Shown: piece after piece, positions 1-7,663 of the stretch
Numbering within the stretch: position 1 is the first letter of the stretch
How the letters are laid out: each line of letters begins with the position of its first letter
NCBI GenBank assembly: GCA_958443265.1
Contig: CAUCKA010000034.1
Span: 1 to 14,166, forward strand
Source: an uncultured Collinsella sp.
Lineage (GTDB): Bacteria > Actinomycetota > Coriobacteriia > Coriobacteriales > Coriobacteriaceae
DNA length: 14,166 nt
Reading direction: 5' to 3'
Notes under the pieces: generated by a model
The model's database searches: none
Seen by the model: only the letters and a program-made list of their open reading frames with translations
What the model was told of the DNA's origin: nothing
Program-made: the position numbers and the translations under genes

Positions 1-786
1 TCGATAAGCTGCGTCGTCTGCACGCGCGTCCTTCATGCGGTTCCAGCTGTCGTCGACCATGCCGTTGTACAGGCGACCATCCATGGCGCAAAAACCGCTC
101 TGGATTAGGCCCGTGGGATCAGCCGCAATCGCGACAAAATCACGTATATCCTGGGGCATCTCAACGCTCAAATACGTTTTATTGACGCGGCATCCGTTCT
201 GCTGCGGCACATCGATCTGCGATTCAAACACATGCACGGTGACATCGATGGCATTCATATGCGCATCGAAAATCTGGAGCTCAGGGGTGCACTTGGAGTC
301 CCCCACCCACGTAACCTCATAGCGCCACACCGCGCCGGCGTCTGCCGGCAAATAGCGAATGGCATCGATCTCGTAGCGGCCGCAGTGTTCGCCACGCTGC
401 GCATCGCGGATAAGCGCACACAGCGCAGACTTTGCTTTGTAGTTAATCTTGGATTCCAGCTTGGCCACGCGGCTATCGAGGCGAATGGAGCCCAACCTTT
501 GGCCACCGGATGCAAAAACGACATCCATCGACGAGCCATCCAAAAACGGAAGCACCAAGACGGCGAGCTCGCGCCCGTAATCGGAAACGGAAGGGCAAAG
601 CGCCAGCACGCGGCCATGATCGACCGGGAGCACCAGCGACGGCACGCAAGAACCGCTCGTCGTCGCATGGGCAAACGCTTGAGAGCCCTCCCACTCAATA
701 AGCGCGGCGACATCCTGACCGGCAAAACGAAGCAACACAAACAGACGGCCCTGACTGCGGCAAAGTGCCAAACGCTTGATACTCAT
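1..786 (-). CDS. Partial protein, probable N-terminal domain of a large glycosyltransferase
   Basis: The reading frame is open for 262 codons from ATG at 786 to the window edge, so the C-terminus is missing. The start codon follows the TAG stop of the upstream glycosyltransferase with no gap (TAGATG), which implies translational coupling; a weak GAGAAG ribosome site lies just before it. The visible part (begins MSIKRLALCRSQGRLFVL) has no signal peptide, membrane segment or GT-A motif. It alternates hydrophobic strands and looks like a beta-rich domain. Near the edge comes YNGMVDDSWNRMKDAR, which from memory resembles the linker before a GT2 domain in some Coriobacteriia proteins. That, and its place as last gene of a glycosyltransferase run, suggests a multidomain glycosyltransferase, but nothing catalytic is visible. 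Could equally be another polysaccharide-locus protein. Confidence 0.6.
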   Translation of the reverse strand, partial: MSIKRLALCRSQGRLFVLLRFAGQDVAALIEWEGSQAFAHATTSGSCVPSLVLPVDHGRVLALCPSVSDYGRELAVLVLPFLDGSSMDVVFASGGQRLGSIRLDSRVAKLESKINYKAKSALCALIRDAQRGEHCGRYEIDAIRYLPADAGAVWRYEVTWVGDSKCTPELQIFDAHMNAIDVTVHVFESQIDVPQQNGCRVNKTYLSVEMPQDIRDFVAIAADPTGLIQSGFCAMDGRLYNGMVDDSWNRMKDARADDAAYR

Positions 787-1854
787 CTATACTTCTCGCT
801 TTCCCAGGGCGTTCGCTGCCATGCGTTTGCAGGCACCCAGGCGCCCAAACCTCAAGACGTCGTAATCGAACATGAGCTTCTTGCACCCACGGGCATTGGG
901 GGCCTTGCTGGTAAGCGCCACACGCACCATAGCGGCAACAGAAGGAGCGCATTGTGCGAGCGCATCATCGCTGCCCACGGCAGAACCGGCAAGTGCCGTG
1001 GCAACGGCAGCAAACACCTTGCCGCAGTCCGAACCCAGCAACCTGAGCGCATCGTACAGCACCAGGTCGCAGAGGAAGTACGCCAGGTCATCGGCATGCT
1101 GAGCATCGAGACCGTCGCGCTGCCAGTCAGCCAGCACCGCGGAGTAAATCTTCACGTGCTCCAGCAGACGCGTCTCGTCGTCATAGCGCATGGTGTCCAT
1201 AAGTGAGCCCTTGCGCGCCACGCGGTAGTCATACAGCTTGTTCGAAATAAGCGCGCTCTTGCGCGATCGACCGTACACGGCAAAATCGAAGACCTGGTCC
1301 TCGCCATACTTAACGGTTTCGTCGAACACGATCCCGTTGCCCAACAAAAACTCACGTTTGCAGGCGGTGCGCCATGCAAAGGGGCGAGACGCTTCCTTAA
1401 ACAGCAGGCCAGAGCTATAGCCTTCAAACGACACATCGCGTGGGCTCAGCACATAGTTAAGCCACGGATACCCCGCCTCGAGCGGGTACGGATTCGCGCC
1501 AAAGGTCAAAACGTCGCAGTCCTCGCGCTCAAAGGCGTCGACGATCACGCGGCATGCATCGGGCGTAAAGCGATCGTCGGAATCCAAAAACGCAACGATA
1601 GGCGCCGTGGACGCGGCGATGCCTGCATTACGCGCGCTCGACAGGCCGCCGTTCTCCTTATCGACCAGCGTAAAGCGTGCGTCCTTTTCGCAATAGGCAG
1701 CCGCAATATCGCGCGAGCCGTCCGGCGAGCCATCGTTGACCAGCACGCCTTCCCAATCGGGCATGTCCTGCGCAAGCAGGGAGTCCAGGCACCAGGCCAG
1801 GCACTCCTCCACTTTATAGATGGGAACGACAACGGAAATCTTGGGGGTAGCCAT
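787..1854 (-). CDS. GT-A family 2 glycosyltransferase (module type A, copy 2)
   Basis: Transfers a sugar from a nucleotide-sugar donor to a growing surface glycan at the cytoplasmic face. 355 residues. The N-terminal GT-A fold shows VVVPIY (8-13), NDGSPDGS (40-47), ENGGLSSARNAGI (67-79) and the metal-binding DSDD (91-94). KYGEDQVFDFAVY follows mid-protein, at the usual place of the acceptor-site/base segment. The C-terminal part is helical. I chose ATG at 1854: AGGAG lies 9 nt upstream. A GTG at 1860 is in frame but only 3 nt from that site. It starts 12 nt after the stop of the previous gene and abuts the next one, so it is in an operon. The C-terminal helices resemble those of the gene at 3060-4100, its module counterpart. 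Donor and acceptor cannot be read from sequence. Confidence 0.92.
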   Translation of the reverse strand: MATPKISVVVPIYKVEECLAWCLDSLLAQDMPDWEGVLVNDGSPDGSRDIAAAYCEKDARFTLVDKENGGLSSARNAGIAASTAPIVAFLDSDDRFTPDACRVIVDAFEREDCDVLTFGANPYPLEAGYPWLNYVLSPRDVSFEGYSSGLLFKEASRPFAWRTACKREFLLGNGIVFDETVKYGEDQVFDFAVYGRSRKSALISNKLYDYRVARKGSLMDTMRYDDETRLLEHVKIYSAVLADWQRDGLDAQHADDLAYFLCDLVLYDALRLLGSDCGKVFAAVATALAGSAVGSDDALAQCAPSVAAMVRVALTSKAPNARGCKKLMFDYDVLRFGRLGACKRMAANALGKREV

Positions 1855-1866
1855 AGTCACTCGCTC

Positions 1867-2985
1867 CTACTGTGCGGCCGGAACATCATCAGGGTGCGGG
1901 TTGCCGCCGTAGGTGCGCTGATACGTCAGCACGCGCCAGACCAGCGGCAGGCCGCCAATCTTAAAGTAATGCTTAAACGTATTGAGCTTGCCCGGCTTCT
2001 TAAAGTCAAAGCGCGAATCGATATAGGCGCGGGGCGACTTGACCATCAGGCGCAAGTCGGTCTCGCCACGTGGATCGAACAGCGACAGGTCAAAGCGACC
2101 GGCATCCCAATCGGACTTGAGCTCGGGAGAGGCCTTCTCCCAAAACTGCTCACGCAGCTCATCGACCAGGCGCTCATCATTCCAACGGTACGTATCGACC
2201 TTCATGCGCATTAAGATACCCTGAAGCTGAGCATTAAGCTCGGGACGTTGATCCAAAAAACGTTGCATCTCGGCATATTCGTCGCACACGCAAAACACCT
2301 TGTTGGGCGAATTAACGGAGCTCTTCTCGTTATCCTGGCGATAGCACAAAATGGGATCCGCAATAAACGCGGCACGCTCGGCGCAAGCCCAAACCTTAAA
2401 GTTAAAGCCCGCATCCTGATACGAGGCACCCGGCGTGGGAAGGAAACGGATCTGATTGTCGTTGAGGAACTCACGCCGATAGATAGCCGACCAAATGGAA
2501 GGTTTGCGGTAGAAGATGCCCGGGCGATCGACGGGGCGATACGCGGCGCCCGTCATATGCTCGTCGATGATCCCAAACAGCTCACGGCGCTCGCTGGGCG
2601 TGGACCAATACAGGTAAAAGTCGCCCTTTACCACATCGGCATGCTCAGTATCGGCCTTGGCGACCAGCTTTTGGAGCGAATCCTCAAACATAAAGTCGTC
2701 AGACTCAAGGATGCCCACGTACTCACCGCGCGCCATCTCCAGGCCGCGGTTCATCGAGTCGCCGTAGCCGCTGTTGGCTTTGTCGATCATCTTTACACGA
2801 GAGTCGCGCTCCATGTACTCGCGGATGATATCCGGCGAGCTATCGGTGGAGCCGTCGTTGATACAGATGATCTCGATGTCCTTGAGCGTCTGAGCCACGG
2901 CGGAATCGAGGCACTCGCGCAGGTAGCGTTCGACATTGCAGATGGGGACAAGCAGCGAAACTTTAGGGGTATCAGAGTTCTGCAA
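1867..2985 (-). CDS. GT-A family 2 glycosyltransferase (module type B, copy 2)
   Basis: Family 2 glycosyltransferase of 372 residues, cytoplasmic, probably acting on a surface polysaccharide. Motifs: LLVPICNVERYL (11-22), INDGSTDSS (42-50), DKANSGYGDSMNRG (68-81) and ESDD (94-97) as the DXD-type metal site. Further on come KPSIWSAIYRREFL, FLPTPGASYQD and YRQDN..SSVNS. The frame extends upstream to about 3204, but the start chosen is TTG at 2985: AGGAGG sits 5 nt before it, and homology to the paralogue at 4107-5210 begins there. Residues 21-99 match that paralogue at 73 of 79 positions; the C-terminal half is much less alike. The usual Tyr of the PxYN motif is Cys here (PICN). A 74-nt gap separates it from the gene before, with a possible internal promoter. 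Confidence 0.92.
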   Translation of the reverse strand: MQNSDTPKVSLLVPICNVERYLRECLDSAVAQTLKDIEIICINDGSTDSSPDIIREYMERDSRVKMIDKANSGYGDSMNRGLEMARGEYVGILESDDFMFEDSLQKLVAKADTEHADVVKGDFYLYWSTPSERRELFGIIDEHMTGAAYRPVDRPGIFYRKPSIWSAIYRREFLNDNQIRFLPTPGASYQDAGFNFKVWACAERAAFIADPILCYRQDNEKSSVNSPNKVFCVCDEYAEMQRFLDQRPELNAQLQGILMRMKVDTYRWNDERLVDELREQFWEKASPELKSDWDAGRFDLSLFDPRGETDLRLMVKSPRAYIDSRFDFKKPGKLNTFKHYFKIGGLPLVWRVLTYQRTYGGNPHPDDVPAAQ

Positions 2986-3019
2986 GAGAACCTCCTGTTG
3001 AATAGCGTGTAACAGGGTT

Positions 3020-3025
3020 ATTTTA
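3020..3025 (-). promoter_or_regulatory. Candidate -10 box for the second glycosyltransferase module
   Basis: In the only sizeable gap of the glycosyltransferase run (2986-3059) the minus strand carries TAAAAT, placed to start transcription near 3013 and give a leader of about 28 nt before the TTG at 2985. No convincing -35 hexamer is visible, so this may be chance in a short AT-rich patch. Confidence 0.25.
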
Positions 3026-3059
3026 GCAGCCGAGTTGCGGCGGGCGGCAGCGCTTGGAA

Positions 3060-4100
3060 CTAGAGAAAGCGCTCCAGGCAGGCTTTGAGACCGCGAGTCG
3101 AAAGATAGAACAGCGTGGCGTCTGCCATCGAAACGCCCGTGGTCGCCGCAACGAGCTTGTGGGCAACACGGCGAACGGCGCCCTTGGCAGGCATATCCGC
3201 CCACTCCGCTCCCAAAAACGTCGTGAGGTCCATGTTGACGCGAGCCGCCACGCGAGGGAAGTCATCGGCATCCAAGCGCGCCAGGTCGAACACAATGAGG
3301 TCCAAAAACCAAGTTATCAGCTCGCCGGGACACAGGTCCAAAAGACCGTAGGCTGCCCAGTCCTCCAAGACCTCCTCGAGCATTCTCATGTGGGCGTCAA
3401 GCTTTTTGGCGCGAGCCTCGGCACTGTTGAACTCGTGCGTCGCCGATTCGCTCTCCATCACGTAGTGGTAGAACTTGTCCGGCATGACGACGGTCTTGCG
3501 GGCAAGCGCATAAGCCGCGAATTGGAAGACGACGTCCTCGCCCAAAGCCAAACCGGGGGCGAAGCGAATGCCTTCGCGATTAAGCAGCTCGCGCGAAAAA
3601 GCCGCACGGCAGGCATAGGGCTGCGCATTCGAATGGAACAGCAGTTGGGAATCACGGGCGCCGAAGGTACCAGCTTTGGGGCTCATGAGTTGCTGGACGC
3701 GTTTGGGGGCAGCATCGGCAGGTTCACAGACGCCCCCAAAAACGGCAGCCTCGGCATCTGCAGACTCCATGGCATGCAGCACACGCTCGACCGTCTGGGG
3801 ATCGATGTAATCGTCGGCGTCCACAAAAAAGACGGTCTCGCCCTCGGCGGCATCGATACCGGCATTTCGAGCACACGAGACACCCGCGTTTTCCTGGTCA
3901 ATCACCAGTACGCGATCGTCGGCCTGCGCGATCTGGCGCAACACGTTCAACGAATCATCAGTCGAACCGTCGTTGACGCAGACAACCTGAATCGAGCGCT
4001 CGGACTGGGCCAACAGCGAATCAACGCATCGCTGAATGGAACACGCAGAGTTGTAAACGGGGACGACAATGGTAGCTTTAGGACACGAGACCTCTCCCAT
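3060..4100 (-). CDS. GT-A family 2 glycosyltransferase (module type A, copy 1)
   Basis: Family 2 glycosyltransferase of 346 residues. GT-A motifs: IVVPVYNS (11-18), VNDGSTDDS (42-50), DQENAGVSCARNAGI (68-82) and DADD (94-97) for divalent metal and nucleotide-sugar binding. LALGEDVVFQFAAYAL is the counterpart of the GED segment in the gene at 787-1854. The C-terminal region (MLEEVLEDWAAYGLL, then WFLDLIVFDLARL) aligns by eye with the same region of that gene, so the two form a subfamily, with identity far below that of the type B pair. ATG at 4100 lies 6 nt after the stop of the upstream gene; its ribosome site (AGGGGG) is inside the last codons of that gene. Substrate unknown. Confidence 0.92.
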   Translation of the reverse strand: MGEVSCPKATIVVPVYNSACSIQRCVDSLLAQSERSIQVVCVNDGSTDDSLNVLRQIAQADDRVLVIDQENAGVSCARNAGIDAAEGETVFFVDADDYIDPQTVERVLHAMESADAEAAVFGGVCEPADAAPKRVQQLMSPKAGTFGARDSQLLFHSNAQPYACRAAFSRELLNREGIRFAPGLALGEDVVFQFAAYALARKTVVMPDKFYHYVMESESATHEFNSAEARAKKLDAHMRMLEEVLEDWAAYGLLDLCPGELITWFLDLIVFDLARLDADDFPRVAARVNMDLTTFLGAEWADMPAKGAVRRVAHKLVAATTGVSMADATLFYLSTRGLKACLERFL

Positions 4101-4106
4101 GCCGAC

Positions 4107-5210
4107 CTACCCCCTCAGCGATTCGATGAGGAAGGCGGCAACCACGCCTGGGCCTCCAACCGAGGCGTAATACTTAGCACGCCCCAAGGCGCCATCCGTC
4201 GCAAAACTCGGATGCTCGTCAACCCAGCCCTCAGGATCTTTGAGAATGGCAGCGAGATTCGCGCGCTTCCACGGCTTGAGGTCATCAAGCGAAAAGTCCC
4301 CCGCGTCCAAGGCCGCCTGAAATTCCTTAGCCATCTGCACCAGGAACTCCTTATAGAACTTAGGCGCCAAGCGCACGTAGTTCCACATGTACGAATCGTA
4401 CTTAATGAGCTGATTGAACTTGAGCATGCGCGCGACGTCATCACTTGCGTGGTCGCGGGCATAATCCTCTCGAATCCAACGCTCAATCTCGGCATACTCG
4501 GTATTGACGCAAAAGACCTTAGCCGAAGAATTGACCGAGGAATTCTCGTTGTCCTGGCGATACGACAACACGGCATCATGCAGGTAAATAGCCTTTTCGG
4601 CACACGCGATCACCTTAAAGGCAAATGACGTGTCCTGAAAGGATGCCCCCGGAGTCGGCAGGAACTTGATACCGTTGCGCTCAAGAAAATCACGACGGTA
4701 CACGGCCGACCAAATCGACGGTTTTTGCTTAAAGAACTGCGTCGTATTGCTGGGATGCACCGGTTTGCCACAATCCCTTGCCTTAAACATCTCGTGCAGC
4801 GAACGGCGCTCCTCGGGCTTAGACCAGTAGAAATCAAAGTTCGCCTTCGCAAAGTCGGCATTATTGCTATCGGCGGCCGAGACAAGCTTTTCGAGTGCGT
4901 CGGGCGCCATAAAGTCATCGGACTCCAAGATGCCAACGTACTTGCCACGCGCCATCTCCAGACCGTGGTTCATCGAGTCGCCGTAGCCGCTGTTGGCCTT
5001 GTCGATCATCTTGACGCGCCCATCGCGCTCCATATACTCGCGGATAATCGCCGGCGAGTTGTCGGTCGACCCGTCGTTAATGCAGATGATCTCAATATCC
5101 TTGAGCGTCTGCGCCAGGGCGGAATCGAGACACTCGCGCAGGTAGCGCTGAACATTGTAAATGGGAATAAGCAGCGACAGAACAGGGCTGCCAGAGGCGT
5201 TAGTAGACAA
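4107..5210 (-). CDS. GT-A family 2 glycosyltransferase (module type B, copy 1)
   Basis: First gene of the glycosyltransferase run, 367 residues. Motifs: LLIPIYNVQRYL (13-24), INDGSTDNS (44-52), DKANSGYGDSMNHG (70-83), ESDD (96-99), then KPSIWSAVYRRDFL, FLPTPGASFQD and YRQDN..SSVNS, all shared with the paralogue at 1867-2985. The SVN/RQDN region is typical of a capsule/exopolysaccharide-type GT2 subfamily. The start is TTG at 5210, with AGGAG 5 nt upstream; no ATG fits as well. The gene is divergent from the acyltransferase at 5323 across 112 bp that must hold both promoters. The protein probably acts at the inner face of the membrane on a lipid-linked or surface glycan. Confidence 0.93.
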   Translation of the reverse strand: MSTNASGSPVLSLLIPIYNVQRYLRECLDSALAQTLKDIEIICINDGSTDNSPAIIREYMERDGRVKMIDKANSGYGDSMNHGLEMARGKYVGILESDDFMAPDALEKLVSAADSNNADFAKANFDFYWSKPEERRSLHEMFKARDCGKPVHPSNTTQFFKQKPSIWSAVYRRDFLERNGIKFLPTPGASFQDTSFAFKVIACAEKAIYLHDAVLSYRQDNENSSVNSSAKVFCVNTEYAEIERWIREDYARDHASDDVARMLKFNQLIKYDSYMWNYVRLAPKFYKEFLVQMAKEFQAALDAGDFSLDDLKPWKRANLAAILKDPEGWVDEHPSFATDGALGRAKYYASVGGPGVVAAFLIESLRG

Positions 5211-5240
5211 ATGTGCTCCTTAGGAAATACCTGTCGTTTC

Positions 5241-5249
5241 ATGGTATCA
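5241..5249 (-). promoter_or_regulatory. Candidate extended -10 for the glycosyltransferase operon
   Basis: The minus strand reads TGATACCAT, an extended -10 form (TGn then TACCAT), which would start transcription near 5234, about 24 nt before the TTG start at 5210. No good -35 is seen. The alternative is the TTATATAA palindrome at 5274-5281 read on this strand. Confidence 0.3.
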
Positions 5250-5273
5250 AAGGGTCAGCGCGCCAGCGGGCGT

Positions 5274-5282
5274 TTATATAAT
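5274..5282 (+). promoter_or_regulatory. Candidate -10 box for the acyltransferase gene
   Basis: A perfect TATAAT stands at 5277-5282 and would give a leader of roughly 35 nt before ATG at 5323. The -35 region near 5254-5259 is poor. The box sits in the 8-bp palindrome TTATATAA (5274-5281), so polymerase could in principle be loaded in either direction here. Confidence 0.45.
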
Positions 5283-5322
5283 CTATGGAGCTCGCAGAGG
5301 AAAACCGATACGAAAGGACGTC

Positions 5323-6453
5323 ATGCAGCCCAAAGCCGCACGCAACATAGCCATCGAAGCGCTGCGCTTAATCGCGGTCGCCGGCATCGCGGTGTTTCAC
5401 ACCTTTCAGTGGACCTTCCAAGCGACCTGCGTCGGCTTGCCGGAATACGCGCCGCTTGCCGCCTTCCCCTATTCCGGCGTGCTCGGTTTTATTAACCTGC
5501 TGGGCTGCTGGGCCAACGAGGTCTTCTTTATGATCTCGGGCTATTTTCTCATCGCCTCAGCCGCGCGTGCTTGGGACGGTGGGACAACGTGGAAGTCGCA
5601 AATGCAACGGACGTCGCAGCGCCTTGGCAAGGTCGTTATGCCCACTGCGTTGTATTGCCTCGTGGCACTCGCGTGGTCCACGGTCGTCTCCCCCATTCCC
5701 GATGTTACCCTCAACACGCACTACTGGTACACGCTAGGCCTTGAGTTTATCTGGGTCTATGCCGCCACGGTCTTCATGGCGCCATGGTTTGGACTGGCTA
5801 AGTGTCGACTCTCCCAGAAGAGCTACACGACGACGGTCATCGCCGTTGGCATCCTCGCATTTGTTGTTAACGGGTATTTGGCCGCCATGAGTGCGACAAG
5901 CGCCGGCGAGTTTTCTTGGCTCCAGAAACTCATGAGCGCTGCCACGTACGTAATCGCGTTTTTGATCGGCGGGCTGCTCCGCGACGTTACCGATGCCGTG
6001 GATTCGGACAGGGCGGGCGCCTTGGGCATGCGGTCGCTCGCAGCGGTTTTGGCGCTCGCCACCATCCTGGAAGGAGCACTCTCCTTCACCGGCAACCTCA
6101 CGGCGATGGCAGCCCTCTCCTACAAATCGACCTCGCTGATCTCGTTTGCCCTCGCTGCCGCCTCCTTGCTCTTTTCGGCAACCCGACGCAGTGCCTCAGG
6201 CAATCCGCGGACTGCGGGTGTCATCGTCACCTTATCGACCGCCACGCTCGGTTTCTATGTGATGCAGTCGCTCACCAGTAGCCTGTGGCGTCCCGTCTTC
6301 AATACGTTGCTCGCAAACATGCTGGTCAGCCAAAACAACCCGGCAGCTATATGTATCATCACGGGTACCGTCATTAGCATCGTCTTTGCTCTGGCGCTCC
6401 TCATCATCGATGCAGCTAGAAGCCTTATCGTTCGCAAGCTCAAGCGGCAATAG
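5323..6453 (+). CDS. Membrane acyltransferase, acyltransferase 3 family
   Basis: Integral-membrane O-acyltransferase (PF01757 type) of 376 residues, the kind that moves an acetyl or other acyl group onto sugars of surface polysaccharides or peptidoglycan. The N-terminus has the family signature RNIAIEALRLIAVAGIAVFH, with the conserved arginine early and a histidine (about residue 26) at the end of the first membrane helix. NEVFFMISGYFL follows near residues 66-77, matching the family FFxISG motif. About ten hydrophobic helices run through the rest, and the tail is basic (RKLKRQ). ATG at 5323 has AAAGGA just upstream. It lacks an extra SGNH domain. Its position between glycosyltransferases suggests it decorates their product; the acyl donor and target are not visible. 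Confidence 0.9.
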   Translation: MQPKAARNIAIEALRLIAVAGIAVFHTFQWTFQATCVGLPEYAPLAAFPYSGVLGFINLLGCWANEVFFMISGYFLIASAARAWDGGTTWKSQMQRTSQRLGKVVMPTALYCLVALAWSTVVSPIPDVTLNTHYWYTLGLEFIWVYAATVFMAPWFGLAKCRLSQKSYTTTVIAVGILAFVVNGYLAAMSATSAGEFSWLQKLMSAATYVIAFLIGGLLRDVTDAVDSDRAGALGMRSLAAVLALATILEGALSFTGNLTAMAALSYKSTSLISFALAAASLLFSATRRSASGNPRTAGVIVTLSTATLGFYVMQSLTSSLWRPVFNTLLANMLVSQNNPAAICIITGTVISIVFALALLIIDAARSLIVRKLKRQ

Positions 6454-6491
6454 ACACGCTGCCGTCAGACGTCAAAGCCGCTACACCCGTG

Positions 6492-6508
6492 GCAGGTTCC
6501 TGCGTTTT
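6492..6508 (+). terminator. Weak candidate terminator after the acyltransferase gene
   Basis: GCAG-GTTC-CTGC forms a short stem followed by GTTTTATT. With only 4-5 base pairs it is a poor intrinsic terminator, listed because it lies in the gap before a separate promoter-like sequence. Confidence 0.3.
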
Positions 6509-6542
6509 ATTCAAAGCTTGCCGTCAAGGTGCGGCGAGCCTT

Positions 6543-6548
6543 TACAAT
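6543..6548 (+). promoter_or_regulatory. Candidate -10 box for the second polysaccharide transferase
   Basis: TACAAT at 6543-6548 is one base from consensus. TTGCCG at 6518-6523 could serve as -35, but the 19-bp spacing is long. The leader would be about 70 nt. Confidence 0.35.
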
Positions 6549-6623
6549 AGGACAGTCCCAAGGACGTATTCGATAGCTTCCGCGCAGCGCTCGCCCGCCG
6601 CGCGTGAAAGGATATATTGCCCC

Positions 6624-7643
6624 ATGACTTCAACCCTTCCCGCCTCCATCGATAAGCTCGCCATCGTTGTCGTTACGTACAAGCGCCAGGAACTCCTGGC
6701 CAACTTGTTCGACTCCATGACCGAGCTCACGGCAACGCCCTGGCGCATCGTGATTGTCGATAACGAGAATTCGCGCGAGACCGAGGCCATGTGCACCGCA
6801 TTTAACGAGCGCCTCGCCAACCTGTGGGGCATCGACACCGACCAGCCCGATTCACAGGGTGGCACCGACCGCGTTATATACGCGCCGCAGCTTGAAAACG
6901 GTGGCGGCGCGGGTGGCTTCTCCGCCGGCACCAAATGCGCCTACGACCTGGGCGCCCAGTGGTTCTGGGTGATGGACGACGACGTGCTCGTCATCCCCGA
7001 AGGCATCGAGCGCTTGGCCAAGTGGACCGACTGTTACGACGTCATTCAGGGTTCGCGCCTGGACTTTGACGGCGGCGCCTTCTTTTGGCAGTACCAGCTC
7101 ATCCTTTCGCTCGGCATCCCTAACCCCATCGCCAAGTGGGATTTGGGACCCGAGGGCTACCGCACCATGAACCAACTGTGCTTTGAGGGCGGCATGTTCT
7201 CGCGCCGCGTGGTCGACAAGATTGGCCTGCCCGACGCGCGCTTCTTTATCTACGGCGACGATGCCTGCTACGGCTACGTGGCCAGCCAGCACTTCCCCGC
7301 CGCCGTGGTTGCCGACGTGGTGCTCAAGCGCGCCCGCGCCGTCTCCAACTGGGACATCGCCGGCAAGCGCCAGCTCAACTCCACGAGCGACACCAACCGC
7401 TACTACATCATGCGCAACCGCGGTTATCTGGCACGCTACATGCAGATCTACGGCGACTACCACCCCGTGCTGTTCCGTCTGGGCAATGCCGCGACCTTCT
7501 GCAAGGAGTTCATTCGTCTGGCAGCAGTCGACAAATGCTTTAAGACCGGTATTCCGGCGCTGCGCCGTGGCATGAAGGACGCACGCAAGATCGTTAAGGA
7601 TCCCAACTGGAAGCCCATGCCGCCCCTGAAGGACGCCGAGTAG
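6624..7643 (+). CDS. GlfT2/rhamnosyltransferase-like family 2 glycosyltransferase
   Basis: Glycosyltransferase of 339 residues of a different branch from the other four. It shows VVVTYKRQELL (15-25), VDNEN (45-49), the glycine-rich ENGGGAGGFSAG (91-102), WVMDDDV (115-121) with the metal-binding DDD, FEGGMFSRR (187-195) and FIYGDD (208-213), then YYIMRNRGYLA. N-GG-GGF, DDD and a later DD pair are the hallmark set of galactofuranosyl transferases such as mycobacterial GlfT2 and of some rhamnosyltransferases, so the donor may be UDP-galactofuranose or dTDP-rhamnose; no synthesis genes for either are in view. The frame is open back to 6489, but ATG at 6624 is chosen because GT-A homology begins right after it. 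Its AAAGGA site is 11 nt away, slightly far. It lies 170 nt after the acyltransferase and converges on the ATPase gene. Confidence 0.88.
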   Translation: MTSTLPASIDKLAIVVVTYKRQELLANLFDSMTELTATPWRIVIVDNENSRETEAMCTAFNERLANLWGIDTDQPDSQGGTDRVIYAPQLENGGGAGGFSAGTKCAYDLGAQWFWVMDDDVLVIPEGIERLAKWTDCYDVIQGSRLDFDGGAFFWQYQLILSLGIPNPIAKWDLGPEGYRTMNQLCFEGGMFSRRVVDKIGLPDARFFIYGDDACYGYVASQHFPAAVVADVVLKRARAVSNWDIAGKRQLNSTSDTNRYYIMRNRGYLARYMQIYGDYHPVLFRLGNAATFCKEFIRLAAVDKCFKTGIPALRRGMKDARKIVKDPNWKPMPPLKDAE

Positions 7644-7644
7644 T

Positions 7645-7659
7645 AAAGGGCTTTCGCCC
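7645..7659 (-). terminator. Possible short terminator after the ATPase pseudogene
   Basis: Read on the minus strand, GGGC-GAAA-GCCC is followed by TTTACTA, starting 5 nt after the stop at 7664. The 4-bp stem with GAAA tetraloop is compact but short. It lies in the 20-nt gap between two converging genes. Confidence 0.3.
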
Positions 7660-7663
7660 GCCG

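Noticed and set aside
1867..3204. Longer start (near 3204) for the second type B glycosyltransferase
   Set aside because: The extra residues overlap the end of the upstream glycosyltransferase gene, look like noncoding translation and are absent from the paralogue, while AGGAGG precedes the TTG at 2985.
3054..4628. A 524-codon open frame on the plus strand across two glycosyltransferase genes, with similar ones at 232-1206, 2248-3012 and 4725-5495
   Set aside because: They lie antisense to genes with clear GT-A motifs, and their translations show no domain; high-GC codon bias keeps the opposite frame open.
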